From Pseudooceanicola nanhaiensis DSM 18065 (GTDB lineage: Bacteria; Pseudomonadota; Alphaproteobacteria; Rhodobacterales; Rhodobacteraceae), in the NCBI RefSeq assembly GCF_000688295.1, contig NZ_JHZF01000011.1, forward strand, positions 776,288 through 840,287: DNA of 64,000 bases, written 5' to 3'. Below are positions 53,515 to 63,112 of the stretch, piece after piece. How positions within the stretch are numbered: position 1 is the stretch's first letter; each line of letters begins with the position of its first letter. Under the pieces are notes generated by a model. The model was not told the origin of the DNA and made no database searches. It saw only the letters and a program-made list of their open reading frames with translations. A program made the translations under genes and the position numbers.

Positions 53515-55101
53515 ATGCTCGCCGGACGTCATTTTTCCAGCGAGCGGGGGGCCAGAGGCTTGGACGGCAGGATCTTCATCGGCGGCGGCGGCGAGGGCTA
53601 CGCGACGGCACAGGGCTTGCGGCTGGATTACGCGAACCGCCACGGGCTGATCGCCGGCGCGACGGGCACCGGCAAGACGGTCACGCTGCAGATCATGGCC
53701 GAAGGCTTCTCGGCCGCGGGCGTGCCGGTGGTGCTGGCCGACGTGAAGGGCGATCTTTCCGGTCTCGCCGTGGCGGGCGATCCGGAGGGCAAGCTGCACG
53801 ACGCCTTCCTCTCGCGCGCCGCGACCATCGGGTTCGAGGATTACGCCTACTCCGCCTTTCCGGTGATCTTCTGGGATCTCTTCGGGGACCAGGGCCACCC
53901 GATCCGCACCACGATCTCCGAGATGGGGCCGCTGCTGCTCTCGCGTCTGCTGGAACTGACCGAGGCGCAGGAGGGGGTGATGAACATCGCCTTCCGCGTC
54001 GCCGACGAGGAGGGGCTGCCGCTCCTCGACCTCAAGGACCTGCGCGCCCTGCTGGCTTGGGTGGGCGAACACCGCTCGGACCTTGGCCTGCGCTACGGGA
54101 ACATCTCGCCGCAATCGGTGGGCGCGATCCAGCGGGCGCTTCTGGTGCTCGAAACCCAGGGCGGCGAGGCGCTTTTCGGTGAACCGGCGCTGGAGCTGCC
54201 GGATCTCATGCGCACCGACACCGACGGGCGCGGCATGATCTCGATCCTCGCCGCGGACCGTCTCATGGCCTCGCCCCGGCTCTACGCGACCTTCCTGCTC
54301 TGGCTGCTGTCGGAGCTTTTCGAACAGCTTCCCGAGGTGGGCGATCCCGAGAAGCCGAAGCTCGTCTTCTTCTTCGACGAGGCGCATCTGCTGTTCGACG
54401 ACGCGCCCAAGGCGCTGATCGACAAGGTGGAGCAGGTGGCCCGGCTGATCCGCTCGAAGGGGGTGGGGGTCTATTTCTGCACCCAGAACCCCGCCGACGT
54501 GCCCGAGGACGTTCTGGGCCAGCTCGGCAACCGGGTGCAGCACGCGTTGCGCGCCTTCACCGCGAAGGATCGCAAGGCGCTGCGGCAGGCCGCCGAGACC
54601 TATCGCGACAACCCCCGTTTCTCGACCGAAGAGGCGATCCGCGAGGTCGGCACCGGCGAGGCGGTGACCTCGTTCCTCGAAAGGAAGGGCGCGCCGGGAA
54701 TGGTGGAGCGGACGCTGGTCCGGCCCCCGTCCTCGCAGCTCGGCCCGATCGCGGAGGCGGACCGGGAGGCGCGGATCGCGGCCTCGCCCGTCGCCGGGAA
54801 ATACGACAGCGCCATCGACCGGGTCTCGGCGCACGAGATCCTGCTGGAGCGGGCCGGGCAGGCGGCCCGGGCCGCCGAAGAGGCCGAGGCGCGGGAAGCG
54901 ACGATGCAGGCCGAGGCGCGCGAATACCAGCGGGCACGGCGCTATTCGGGCGGCCGCGTCTCGCAATCGTCCTCGCGCGCGCGGCGCGAGGGGGACAGCC
55001 TGGGCGAGGCGATCTCGACCGCCGTCATCAAGGAGCTGCGCGGCACCACCGGGCGCCGCATCGTCCGGGGCATCCTTGGCGGGCTCTTCCGCTCACGCTG
55101 A
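53515..55101 (+). CDS. HerA-like ATPase, DUF853 family
   Basis: 528 residues. P-loop ATPase of the FtsK/HerA group. Walker [11 protein letters not shown] (about residues 48-57), [14 protein letters not shown], Walker [15 protein letters not shown] (about 282-295) and the sensor block [30 protein letters not shown] are clear. A long Ala/Glu/Arg coiled region and a basic tail end the protein. The bacterial DUF853 family is widespread with no settled role; archaeal HerA works with NurA nuclease, and no nuclease is encoded here. The start is uncertain: ATG 53515 or TTG 53560. Its 3' end overlaps the LytTR gene by nine bases. Confidence 0.9.
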   Translation: MLAGRHFSSERGARGLDGRIFIGGGGEGYATAQGLRLDYANRHGLIAGATGTGKTVTLQIMAEGFSAAGVPVVLADVKGDLSGLAVAGDPEGKLHDAFLSRAATIGFEDYAYSAFPVIFWDLFGDQGHPIRTTISEMGPLLLSRLLELTEAQEGVMNIAFRVADEEGLPLLDLKDLRALLAWVGEHRSDLGLRYGNISPQSVGAIQRALLVLETQGGEALFGEPALELPDLMRTDTDGRGMISILAADRLMASPRLYATFLLWLLSELFEQLPEVGDPEKPKLVFFFDEAHLLFDDAPKALIDKVEQVARLIRSKGVGVYFCTQNPADVPEDVLGQLGNRVQHALRAFTAKDRKALRQAAETYRDNPRFSTEEAIREVGTGEAVTSFLERKGAPGMVERTLVRPPSSQLGPIAEADREARIAASPVAGKYDSAIDRVSAHEILLERAGQAARAAEEAEAREATMQAEAREYQRARRYSGGRVSQSSSRARREGDSLGEAISTAVIKELRGTTGRRIVRGILGGLFRSR

Positions 55102-55872
55102 GGCGGCGCGCGCCGCCAGTCTCTTCCGCAGATCCGCCGCATAGGTCTGGCTGACCGGCAGGCTCCGCCCGTCGTCGAGCTGCACCTTCAGCTTGCCGTC
55201 CTCCCGGCCGAGCGTGGTCACGTGGCGCATCGCAACCCAGTGCGAGCGGTGGATGCGCAGCCCGTCGATCTCCCCGAGCTCGCTCAGCGCGTCGGCGAAG
55301 CGGATCAGCACCATCTCGGTGCCGGTCGTCGTGCTGACCCGGACGTAATGGTCCTGCATGGTGAGTGAGACGATATCCGTCCCCGTCGCGGGATCGAGCC
55401 GGGCCTGAAAGCGCGTCGCCCCGTGCCGGGGGGCTTCGGCGGCTGTCTCCTGCCCGGGCCCTTCGGTCACGGAGATGACCGGCAGGAAATGGAAGCAGCC
55501 GATCGCGAAGCCGATGGCGCTGACCTGCACCCAGGTCGTGCCGATCGTGTCGAGCATGTAGCTTTCCGGCCAGAGCACCGCGCGCACGAAGAAGACGAGC
55601 CCGGTGCCGGGGACCGCCGCCAGCATCGCGCCGAGGGCGACCCGGGCGAGTCGCGGCAGCCGCCCCAGATGCGGCGAGTCGAGCAGGGCGCGGATGGCGA
55701 TATGCATCGGCAGGGCGACCGCCGTCAGCGCCGCGGTCCAGAAGAAGAACCGGCGTGCCGGCGGCAGGGCGTCGTAGGATCCGAAGGGCCCGAGGAGGGT
55801 CAGAAGGCAGATGGCGCCGAGGAAAACGAGCAGCCCACGGTCCGAGCGCAAGTCGCTCAAAAATTCACGCAT
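55093..55872 (-). CDS. Membrane-anchored LytTR-domain DNA-binding regulator
   Basis: 259 residues. Four hydrophobic segments fill the N-terminal half ([78 protein letters not shown]), and a linker leads to a C-terminal LytTR domain (about 155-255: [48 protein letters not shown]). A one-component membrane sensor is likely. Perfect palindromes sit directly upstream of its start and may be its own binding sites. Confidence 0.9.
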   Translation of the reverse strand: MREFLSDLRSDRGLLVFLGAICLLTLLGPFGSYDALPPARRFFFWTAALTAVALPMHIAIRALLDSPHLGRLPRLARVALGAMLAAVPGTGLVFFVRAVLWPESYMLDTIGTTWVQVSAIGFAIGCFHFLPVISVTEGPGQETAAEAPRHGATRFQARLDPATGTDIVSLTMQDHYVRVSTTTGTEMVLIRFADALSELGEIDGLRIHRSHWVAMRHVTTLGREDGKLKVQLDDGRSLPVSQTYAADLRKRLAARAASA

Positions 55873-55899
55873 CGCGAAATGGTCCCGAATCCGGTTTTA

Positions 55900-55972
55900 C
55901 GAAATATGCGCATATTTCGCGAACAGGTCTTTGAATTCAAGGGGATGGAAGCGTTTATGCGCGCTCATAAAC
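55900..55972. promoter_or_regulatory. Three palindromes upstream of the LytTR gene
   Basis: A perfect 20-base palindrome occupies 55900-55919 (half-site CGAAATATGC), 28 bases before the LytTR start. It is followed by TTGAATTCAA (55931-55940) and GTTTATG-N6-CATAAAC (55953-55972). The run is AT-rich against a GC-rich background. Gap 55873-56167 holds no gene. Confidence 0.55.
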
Positions 55973-56111
55973 CCAAAGAATACCAGCAGCCATCACACCC
56001 CAAACACTTTACCAGTTTCGACGGGCCGGTCCGGCACACCCCTGCCAGGCCGGCCCGCGGAACGCTGTTCCGCCCCGGTGCATCCCCATGACGGGTCGCG
56101 GGAACATGAAA

Positions 56112-56137
56112 GGCCGCCGGCGATATCGCCGGCGGCC
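56112..56137 (-). terminator. ssb terminator
   Basis: A perfect 26-base palindrome (half-site GGCCGCCGGCGAT) lies 31 bases past the ssb stop; on the minus strand it is followed by TTTCATGTT. Confidence 0.75.
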
Positions 56138-56167
56138 TTCGTGTTCGGTCTTGCCGTCAGATGGGGA

Positions 56168-56686
56168 TCAGAACGGGATCTCGTCGTCCAGATCGCGCGA
56201 CGGGGCCGAGCCCCCGCGGTCGTCGCCGCCGCCGCCACCGCCGCCGTAATCGCGGTCGTCGTAGCCGCCGCCGCCGCCACCACCGTAGCTGCCGCCGCCA
56301 CCGCCGTAGCCGCCACCGCCGCCGCCTTCGCCGCCACGGCTGTCGAGCAGCGTCAGCTCACCGCGGTAGGGGCGCAGCACGACCTCGGTCGAATAGCGGT
56401 CCTGGCCGGACTGGTCCTGCCATTTGCGGGTCTCGAGCTGGCCCTCGATATAGACCTTCGAGCCCTTGCGCAGGTATTGCTCGGCGATGCGCGCGAGCGG
56501 TTCGGAGAAGATCGCCACCGAGTGCCACTCGGTCTTCTCGCGGCGTTCGCCGGTGTTGCGGTCCTTCCAGTTCTCGGAGGTCGCGATGCGGAGGTTGCAG
56601 ACCTTGCCGCCGTTCTGGAACGAACGGACCTCGGGGTCGCGCCCGAGATTTCCGACGAGGATGACTTTGTTGACCGATCCCGCCAT
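56168..56686 (-). CDS. ssb: Single-stranded DNA-binding protein
   Basis: 172 residues. OB-fold domain (residues 1-112: [56 protein letters not shown]), a Gly-rich disordered linker with many Gly/Tyr/Asp repeats, and the acidic tip DLDDEIPF that recruits repair and replication proteins. The start at 56686 gives MAGSVNKV; an upstream extension is not conserved-looking. No LexA box was seen before it. It stands alone, with its own terminator. Confidence 0.97.
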   Translation of the reverse strand: MAGSVNKVILVGNLGRDPEVRSFQNGGKVCNLRIATSENWKDRNTGERREKTEWHSVAIFSEPLARIAEQYLRKGSKVYIEGQLETRKWQDQSGQDRYSTEVVLRPYRGELTLLDSRGGEGGGGGGYGGGGGSYGGGGGGGYDDRDYGGGGGGGDDRGGSAPSRDLDDEIPF

Positions 56687-56894
56687 GGGGCCCCCTTTAC
56701 CTTCGAATCCGGTGATTGCTTGCCGACGGTTACAGCAGACCGGAAAGAAAACGTAAAGTTTTACGACAGGTCGGCCGGGCCTTCGCACATTTCCGCACAG
56801 GTCGGGCGCAGGCCCCCGCATCGAAGGGGGTGCCAGCCGATTAAAATCAGGTTAACATGCCGCCGGCGTTCGAGGGACAAGGACGGGACAGGAT

Positions 56895-57485
56895 ATGAGA
56901 ACTGGCGTATTCGTGCTGGCCACGCTGGCCGGGCTGAGCCTTGCGGCATCCGGCATGGCCGAGACGGTGTCCACCAAATCGCGGGTCAGCCTCTTCAAGT
57001 CGCAGACCAAGCTGCTCGATAGCCGCGCGGCACAGCAATACAAGAACTCCGTCCGGCTGCAGCCCGAGCCGGTCATCGCGCCCAGCAAGTGGGACACCGG
57101 CGTCGCCTTTGCCGGGGCATACAAGGGACCCTACCTCGATGTGGCCCGCGCCGCGGCGGTCAAGCACGGCGTGCCCGAGGACCTGTTCCTGCGGCTGGTG
57201 CAGCAGGAAAGCGGCTGGCGCGCCAATGCCAAGTCGCACAAGGGCGCCATCGGGCTTGCACAGCTGATGCCCGAGACGGCCAAACGGCTGGGGGTGGATC
57301 CGCACGACCCGCACCAGAACCTCGAGGGCGGGGCGCGCTACCTCGCCCGGCAGTACCGCGATTTCGGCTCCTGGCAGCTGGCGCTCGCCGCCTACAACGC
57401 GGGGCCCGAGGCGGTGCGCAAGTACGACGGGATTCCGCCGTACAAGGAGACGACGCATTACGTGAAGGTGGTCTTCGGACGCTGA
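56895..57485 (+). CDS. Lytic transglycosylase, SLT domain
   Basis: 196 residues. Signal peptide (1-22, ending GMA). The SLT domain begins about residue 85: catalytic Glu in [18 protein letters not shown], then [15 protein letters not shown] and [20 protein letters not shown], with the terminal ETTHYVKVV pattern. Cleaves the glycan strand with formation of anhydro-muramic acid. Compact, without extra domains. Starts 12 bases after a GGACAGGA ribosome site. Confidence 0.94.
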   Translation: MRTGVFVLATLAGLSLAASGMAETVSTKSRVSLFKSQTKLLDSRAAQQYKNSVRLQPEPVIAPSKWDTGVAFAGAYKGPYLDVARAAAVKHGVPEDLFLRLVQQESGWRANAKSHKGAIGLAQLMPETAKRLGVDPHDPHQNLEGGARYLARQYRDFGSWQLALAAYNAGPEAVRKYDGIPPYKETTHYVKVVFGR

Positions 57486-57656
57486 GCGCGCCCGCGTCGG
57501 CGGCAAAACATTCCGTGGCAGATCTTTTTTCGGGAACCGTCTGACGGGGACCGGGTTTCCAATGCGTCACGGATGGCGGACCTGACCCGTCCCGCGACCC
57601 GCCATAAATCGCGACTGAACGCGGCAGGCGGCCACTTATGTCAAGCGAGCGTACCA

Positions 57657-58181
57657 ATGCTGAAAACCGCAACCGCAGCCATTGCCCTGACCCTCGTCTC
57701 CGCCGTCCCCGGGTTCTCCCTCGACCGTCCGTTCCCCGTCTCGGGCGTAGAGGTCGCGACCGACCTCGACGGCGTCGCGGTGTCGGATGTGACCAACTTC
57801 TACCCCGCCTTCAACGAGGACCTCGAGAAGGCGATCTGGGCCGAGGTTGAAAACCCGCAGACCGGCGGCAGCCGCGGCTTCAACATCGACGTCAAGGTGA
57901 CGTCGATCGAGCTCGACGACGCGGCCATGGGCCCCGCAGGCGAGTTCAACGAGATGACCGGCATCGTGACCTACACCTTCGACGGCGCCGATCAGGCGTC
58001 CGGGACCTTCCCGATCGAGGTGAAGGCGACGGCGGGCGACGCGCCGGCCGGTGTGATCGTCGTCGCACCGTCGGAAGCCGATTACTACCGGGCGATGGTC
58101 ATGGCCTTCGCCAGCGGCGTGACCGACCGGATGGCCGATCTGCCCGAACCGACCGCCGACGCGATCCAGGAAGACCGTTGA
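57657..58181 (+). CDS. Exported protein of unknown function
   Basis: 174 residues. Signal peptide (LKTATAAIALTLVSAVPGFS, cleavage near residue 21). The mature part is acidic and predicted beta-rich (FNIDVKVTSIELDDAAMG; TGIVTYTFDGADQASGTFPIEVKA), with no cysteine and no catalytic motif that I recognise. The start at 57657 gives the signal peptide; a longer frame from 57573 would bury it. It lies alone after the lytic transglycosylase and before a convergent ABC operon. Likely periplasmic. Confidence 0.7.
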   Translation: MLKTATAAIALTLVSAVPGFSLDRPFPVSGVEVATDLDGVAVSDVTNFYPAFNEDLEKAIWAEVENPQTGGSRGFNIDVKVTSIELDDAAMGPAGEFNEMTGIVTYTFDGADQASGTFPIEVKATAGDAPAGVIVVAPSEADYYRAMVMAFASGVTDRMADLPEPTADAIQEDR

Positions 58182-58207
58182 CCCCCGGTTCCGACTGGAA
58201 AGCCAGG

Positions 58208-58234
58208 GCCCGTCGCGCGTGAAGCGCGGCGGGC
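58208..58234. terminator. Hairpin between exported protein and ABC ATPase
   Basis: GCCCGTCGCGC (58208-58218) pairs with GCGCGGCGGGC (58224-58234), one G-T pair, loop GTGAA. It sits between convergent genes and lacks a T run. Confidence 0.55.
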
Positions 58235-58255
58235 TCGCTGCATTCCGGGCAGCGG

Positions 58256-60337
58256 TCATTCGGCGGCGACCTTGATGACCGGCTCCATCTCGGCGAATTT
58301 CACGTCCGAGAGGTGGCACTTGATCTGGTGATCCCCGAAGCGCTGGATGGGCGGGACCTCGATCTCGCAGAGATTGCCGGGCACCTGACCCTTCCACCGG
58401 CAGCGCGTCTGGAACGGACAGCCCGGCGGCGGATTCATCGCCGAGGGGATGTCGCCCTCGAGCACGATGTGCCTCTTCTGCACACTGGTATCGGCAATCG
58501 GCACCGCCGAGAGCAGCGCTTCGGTATAGGGGTGGTAGGGCGGCGCGAAGACCTCGTCCGTGGTGCCCAGTTCGACCACGTGGCCGAGGTACATGACCAT
58601 CACACGGTCGCTCAGGTAGCGCACGATGGACAGGTCGTGCGAGATGAAGAGCAGCGTCGTCTTCTCCTCGCGCTGGATGTCCATCAGCAGGTCCGTCACC
58701 GCCGCCTGCACGCTGACGTCGAGCGCCGAGACGGGTTCGTCCGCAACCACGATCCGCGCGCCGCCCGCGAAGGCGCGGGCGATGCCGACGCGCTGCTTCT
58801 GCCCGCCGGAGAGCTGGCGCGGCATCCGGTCGGCGAAGGCGCGCGGCAGCTTCACGAGGTCGAGCAGCGTCAGCATCCGGTCGCGCCGCTCCGCGTCGCT
58901 CCGGCCGATCCTGAAGATCTCGAGCGCCCGGATGATCTGGCGCCCCACGGTCATCGAGGGGTTGAGCGTGTCGAACGGGTTCTGGAACACCATCTGGACA
59001 TCGGCGACGGTCTTGGTGTCGCGCCGCTCGATGGGAATGTCCTGGATCTCGCGGTTGTCGAGGATGATCCTGCCCGCGGTCGCCGTCTCCAGCCCCATCA
59101 GCACCTTGGCGAAGGTGGATTTGCCGCAGCCCGACTCGCCGACGATGGCCAGCGTCTCGGATTCGTGCGCCTCGAAGGAGAGTGTCTCGTTCGCCTTCAC
59201 GACCTTCGTGCCGCCCGAGCCCGAGAAGGCCCCGGCCGCGACCTCGTAATACTTCCTCAGATCGTCGATGCGCAGGACCACGTCGCCGGACTGCGCCCTT
59301 TCGCGCGCGTCGGTGGCGACGAGGGGAGCGTCCCAGTCGATCTCCTCGACGCGGAGGCAGCGGGTCGTGTGCGCCTCGTCGCCCGCGATCGGGACCATCG
59401 GGATCGCCTGCGCGTCGCAGCGCCCGGCCTGGAAGTGCTCGCAGCGCGGGCCGAAGTTGCAGCCGGGCGGGCGTTCGTGGGGCAGGGGGAAGTTGCCCGG
59501 GATCGCCTTCAGCGGCCGCACTGTCTTGTCGGCGCCCGGCAGCGGGATCGAGCGGAAGAGCGCCTGGGTATAGGGGTGACGCATCCGGTCGAAGACGTCC
59601 TCGATCGAGCCGCGCTCCACCGCCTCTCCGGAATACATCACGCAGAGCGAATTGCAGGTCTCGAGCACGAGGCCGAGGTTGTGCGAGATGAAGAGCATCG
59701 AGGTGCCGTATTTCGCGCCGAGCTCCTTCACCAGGTCGACGATCGCGGCCTCGACGGTGACGTCGAGCGCGGTGGTGGGTTCGTCGAGGATCAGCAGGGC
59801 GGGTTTCGACATCAGCGCCATGGCGATGACGATGCGCTGCTGCTGCCCGCCCGAGAGCTGGTGCGGATAGGCGTCGAGGATGCGCTTCGGATCGGGCAGC
59901 TTGACGTCGGTGACGACCTGCAGGGCGCGGGCGCGGGCCTCTTTCTGCGAGATGCCCTCGTGGATCATCGGCACTTCGACGAGCTGGCGGCCGATCTTCA
60001 TCGCCGGGTTCAGCGAGGCCATCGGCTCCTGGTAGATCATCGCGATCTCGTTGCCGCGGATCTGGCGCAGCTCGGCCTGCGACAGGGTCGAGAGGTCGCG
60101 CCCCTTGAAGCGGATCGTGCCGCCGGTGATGCGGCCGTTCCTGCCGAGATCCTGCATCACGCCGAGCGCGACGGTGGACTTGCCGCAGCCCGACTCGCCC
60201 ACGAGGCCGACCGCCTCGCCGGGGTGCACGACGCAGGAGAAATCCATCACCGCCGGGATCTCGCGCAGGCGGGTGAAGAAGGAGATCGAGAGATTGTCGA
60301 TCTCGAGGATCGGGCCGTCGCAGGGCTGCTCATCCAT
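58256..60337 (-). CDS. Fused double ABC ATPase of a peptide/opine/nickel-type importer
   Basis: 693 residues combining the two ATPases that are usually separate (DppD and DppF). First half: Walker A GESGCGKST (about residues 40-48), LSGGQQQRI, ILDEPTTALD, and a C-terminal oligopeptide-family cysteine block (CNFGPRCEHFQAGRCD). Second half repeats the set: GESGCGKST, LSGGQKQRVG, VADEPVSALD and CPFQTRCRWKGQVPGNLC. It powers uptake by the two permeases encoded upstream. The start at 60337 follows GGAGAA; the preceding 155-base gap carries a repeat element. Confidence 0.95.
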   Translation of the reverse strand: MDEQPCDGPILEIDNLSISFFTRLREIPAVMDFSCVVHPGEAVGLVGESGCGKSTVALGVMQDLGRNGRITGGTIRFKGRDLSTLSQAELRQIRGNEIAMIYQEPMASLNPAMKIGRQLVEVPMIHEGISQKEARARALQVVTDVKLPDPKRILDAYPHQLSGGQQQRIVIAMALMSKPALLILDEPTTALDVTVEAAIVDLVKELGAKYGTSMLFISHNLGLVLETCNSLCVMYSGEAVERGSIEDVFDRMRHPYTQALFRSIPLPGADKTVRPLKAIPGNFPLPHERPPGCNFGPRCEHFQAGRCDAQAIPMVPIAGDEAHTTRCLRVEEIDWDAPLVATDARERAQSGDVVLRIDDLRKYYEVAAGAFSGSGGTKVVKANETLSFEAHESETLAIVGESGCGKSTFAKVLMGLETATAGRIILDNREIQDIPIERRDTKTVADVQMVFQNPFDTLNPSMTVGRQIIRALEIFRIGRSDAERRDRMLTLLDLVKLPRAFADRMPRQLSGGQKQRVGIARAFAGGARIVVADEPVSALDVSVQAAVTDLLMDIQREEKTTLLFISHDLSIVRYLSDRVMVMYLGHVVELGTTDEVFAPPYHPYTEALLSAVPIADTSVQKRHIVLEGDIPSAMNPPPGCPFQTRCRWKGQVPGNLCEIEVPPIQRFGDHQIKCHLSDVKFAEMEPVIKVAAE

Positions 60338-60409
60338 GGCGTTCTCCTTCCGGGGAGGTCCGATCCAGCGGCGCGCGGGCCAGGGCCCGCGCACGCGATT
60401 TCCTTCGGG

Positions 60410-60480
60410 AGGGGGCGCTGCCCCCGTCGCGGGCCGTGGCCCGCGACTCCCCCGGGATATTTTCGGCAAGAGGAAGCAGG
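60410..60480. repeat. REP-like palindromic element (full copy)
   Basis: GGGGGCGCTGCCCCC (60411-60425) is followed by a perfect 10-bp hairpin GTCGCGGGCC-GT-GGCCCGCGAC (60426-60447), then TCCCCCGGGATA and AGAGGAAGCAGG. The same order and tail occur at 16932-16997, where the second stem differs by paired changes. A further hairpin (GCGCGGGC/GCCCGCGC, 60373-60392) lies beside it. It separates the second permease from the fused ATPase. Confidence 0.9.
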
Positions 60481-60492
60481 CCGGGCATCGCG

Positions 60493-61944
60493 CTAGTCCT
60501 TCAGGCTTTCCTCGCGCAGCCCGTCCGCCATGAGGTTCAGGCCGAGGACGAGGCTGAGGAGGGCGAGGGCGGGGACGATGGCGGCGTGCGGGTAGATCGA
60601 CAGGAGCTTGCGGCCGGCGTTGATCGTGGTCCCCCAGTCGGGGCTGTCGGGCGGCAGGCCGAGGCCGAAGAAGCCGAGCGTGCCGAGGAGGATCGTCGTG
60701 TAGCCGATGCGCAGGCAGAAATCGACGATCAGCGGGCCGCGGGCATTGGGCAGGATCTCCCACAGCATGATGTACCAGGGGCCTTCGCCGCGGGTCTGGG
60801 CGGCGGCGACGTAATCGCGGGTCTTGATGTCCATCGCGAGGCCCCGGACGATCCGGAAGACCGTGGGGGCGTTCACGAAGACGACGGAGACGAAAACGAC
60901 GAGGATGCCGCCGGGGATGTCGAAGAGGTCGAGCCCGGCGGGCAGGACATTGACCGGCGTGTCCCGGTCCGAGACGAGCGAGAGATAGAGCCAGCCGAGC
61001 GGGATCAGCACCAATGCGAGGATGATCGTGCGTTTGCGCGGATCGGTGAAGTAGCGCGCGTTGATCAGCACCGTGAGGAAGATCAGCGGGAAGAGGAAGA
61101 GCACCACCGCGAGGTAGGAGGGGATCCCGGTCTCGACGATCTCGGGCGTGACCAGCAGGTAGAAGAGCAGGATCACCGGGAAGGCGAGGATGAGGTTGGC
61201 GAGGAACGACAGGAGCGTGTCGAGCCGCCCGCCCACGTAGCCCGCGGGCAGGCCCAGCGTGATGCCGACCATGAAGGCGAAGAGCGTGGCGAGCGGCGCG
61301 ATGCGGATCACCACGAAGCTGCCCGCGACCATCCGGCTGAAGACGTCGCGGGCGAGGGTGTCGCCGCCGAGCAGGTAATAGGGGTAGTCTCCGGGCTCCG
61401 CGCCGTTCAGCGGCGTGCCCGGGGCCTTGTTCTTCATGCCCGACGCCACGTCGAGCGCGCCATGGGTGGTGATCATGTCGAAGAGCCCGGCGAAGAGCGC
61501 GGTGAAGATCCAGAACATGACGAGGCCGAAGCCCGCCATCCCGATCGGGTTGTCGAACAGCTTGCCGTAGAGGCCGAGCCGCCGCTTGAAGGTGATCGAG
61601 AGCGCGAAGGTGACGATGAGTGCGATCCAGACCGGCAGGAAGCGGGCCGAGACGGCGCCGATGATGCCCTTGTTCTCGATCCCCGGGATCACGATGCCCG
61701 CGCCGAGATAGATCACCACGATGGCCAGGATCGCCCAGAGCGCGCCCTGCATCACCAGCCGGGACCAGTCGGCCGGGCCGCGGCGCCCGGCCAGGGTGCC
61801 GTCGGCCTGGGCCACCGGGGCCGGGGCGGGCAGGAGGCCGAGGATCAGCGTGGCGATGAGCGAGAGCGCCAGCACCGCGAGCGCGGCGAGAAGGATCGGG
61901 TTCAGCACGGGGCCGAGAAGGCCGGTCCAGGACAGCGGTTCCAT
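60493..61944 (-). CDS. ABC importer permease, DppC-type, with long N-terminal part
   Basis: 483 residues, longer than the usual 300. Extra hydrophobic segments (LLAALAVLALSLIATLILGLL; LVMQGALWAILAIVVIYLG; VSARFLPVWIALIVTFALSI) precede the DppC-like core. The core has PYYLLGGDTLARDVFSRMVAG (about residue 178), the domain with the EAA-type cytoplasmic loop (AAAQTRGEGPWYIMLWEILPNA, about 397-418) that contacts the ATPase, and WGTTINAGRKLL near the end. Ten bases downstream of the first permease. The extended form is typical of this importer subfamily in Rhodobacterales. Confidence 0.92.
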   Translation of the reverse strand: MEPLSWTGLLGPVLNPILLAALAVLALSLIATLILGLLPAPAPVAQADGTLAGRRGPADWSRLVMQGALWAILAIVVIYLGAGIVIPGIENKGIIGAVSARFLPVWIALIVTFALSITFKRRLGLYGKLFDNPIGMAGFGLVMFWIFTALFAGLFDMITTHGALDVASGMKNKAPGTPLNGAEPGDYPYYLLGGDTLARDVFSRMVAGSFVVIRIAPLATLFAFMVGITLGLPAGYVGGRLDTLLSFLANLILAFPVILLFYLLVTPEIVETGIPSYLAVVLFLFPLIFLTVLINARYFTDPRKRTIILALVLIPLGWLYLSLVSDRDTPVNVLPAGLDLFDIPGGILVVFVSVVFVNAPTVFRIVRGLAMDIKTRDYVAAAQTRGEGPWYIMLWEILPNARGPLIVDFCLRIGYTTILLGTLGFFGLGLPPDSPDWGTTINAGRKLLSIYPHAAIVPALALLSLVLGLNLMADGLREESLKD

Positions 61945-61954
61945 CAGGGCCTCC

Positions 61955-63004
61955 TCACGAGATGCGGATGCGGGGGTTAAGATAGACGTAGCCGATGTCG
62001 GAGATCAGCTGCGTCACGAGGACGACGAAGACCGACACGACCGAGATGCCGAGCAGGAGGTCGATGTCGTTGTTGCCCGCCGCCTGCACCAGCGCCCAGC
62101 CGAAGCCCTTGTAGTTGAAGAGCGTCTCGACGATCACCACGCCGTTCAGCAGCCAGGGAAACTGGAGCATGATGACCGTGAAGGGCGCGATGAGGGCGTT
62201 CCGGAGCGCGTGTTTCATCACGATGTTCGGGAAGGCCACGCCCTTGAGCCGGGCGGTGCGGATGTATTGCGCGGTCATCACCTCGGCCATCGCGGCGCGG
62301 GTCATCCGGGCGATGTAGCCCATGCCGTAGAGCGAGATCGTCAGGACCGGCAGGAAGAAGTTCTCGAAGGTGGCGTCGTTCATGGCGCTGGTGGCGGTGC
62401 CCTTGAACCATTTCAGGCCCACCGTGGAAGAGGCGAAGACCGCGATCAGGATCACGCCCGAGACGTATTCCGGTGTCGCGGTGGTGGCGATCGAGAAGGT
62501 GGAGAGGGTGCGGTCGGTGCGCGACCCTTCGCGCATCCCCGCCAGAACGCCCAGGATCAGCGCCGAGGGCACCATCAGCAGCATCACCCAGAACATCAGC
62601 TTGCCGGTCAGCGCCAGCCGGGTGGAGATGATCGAGCTCACCTCCTCGCGGAAGACCCGGCTCTCGCCCCATTCGCCCTGCAGGATGCCGCAATAGGAGG
62701 GCGCCTCGGCCGGATCGGTGCCCGCCGGGATGCAGCGCCCGGCGACGGTCTGGCCATCGGCATCTTCGCGCGTCCAGCCGGGCCAGGCACCCAGCCATTC
62801 GCCGTAGCGGATCGCGAGGGGCTGTGCGAAGCCGTTGTTGCTCAGCCAGTTCTCGACCTCCTGGTCGCTCATCCGGCTGTTGCCTTCGTATTTCGCGACC
62901 TTCTCGAGGTTCGGTTCGAGATTGGTCAGGAAGAAGACGATGAAGCTGAGGCAGAGCGCCGTCAGGATCATCGTCCCGGTCCTCCGCAAGAGGAAAAAGA
63001 CCAT
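61955..63004 (-). CDS. ABC importer permease, DppB-type
   Basis: 349 residues. N-terminal helix RTGTMILTALCLSFIVFFLTN, a periplasmic insert with two cysteines (GRCIPAG, SYCGILQGEWG; about 90-110), then five helices. The EAA loop is AEVMTAQYIRTARLKGVAFPN (about 238-258) and the end reads GYVYLNPRIRIS. Forms the membrane channel with the second permease. It is separated from the solute-binding gene by 108 bases containing a stable hairpin. Confidence 0.93.
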   Translation of the reverse strand: MVFFLLRRTGTMILTALCLSFIVFFLTNLEPNLEKVAKYEGNSRMSDQEVENWLSNNGFAQPLAIRYGEWLGAWPGWTREDADGQTVAGRCIPAGTDPAEAPSYCGILQGEWGESRVFREEVSSIISTRLALTGKLMFWVMLLMVPSALILGVLAGMREGSRTDRTLSTFSIATTATPEYVSGVILIAVFASSTVGLKWFKGTATSAMNDATFENFFLPVLTISLYGMGYIARMTRAAMAEVMTAQYIRTARLKGVAFPNIVMKHALRNALIAPFTVIMLQFPWLLNGVVIVETLFNYKGFGWALVQAAGNNDIDLLLGISVVSVFVVLVTQLISDIGYVYLNPRIRIS

Positions 63005-63078
63005 TCATGCATCCCCGTCTGGCCCCGCGCGCCTGGCCCTTGCGGCTCTGTCGCTCGGCACGGTGCTGGATATGGTCC

Positions 63079-63101
63079 GGGGCCGCTGCGCAGGCGGCCC
63101 C
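63079..63101 (-). terminator. Intercistronic hairpin downstream of the solute-binding protein gene
   Basis: GGGGCCGC (63079-63086) pairs with GCGGCCCC (63094-63101) over a seven-base loop. Such stems after the solute-binding gene usually protect the upstream mRNA or act as partial terminators, so that the binding protein is made in excess over the permeases. Confidence 0.6.
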
Positions 63102-63112
63102 GGCACCGGGCG

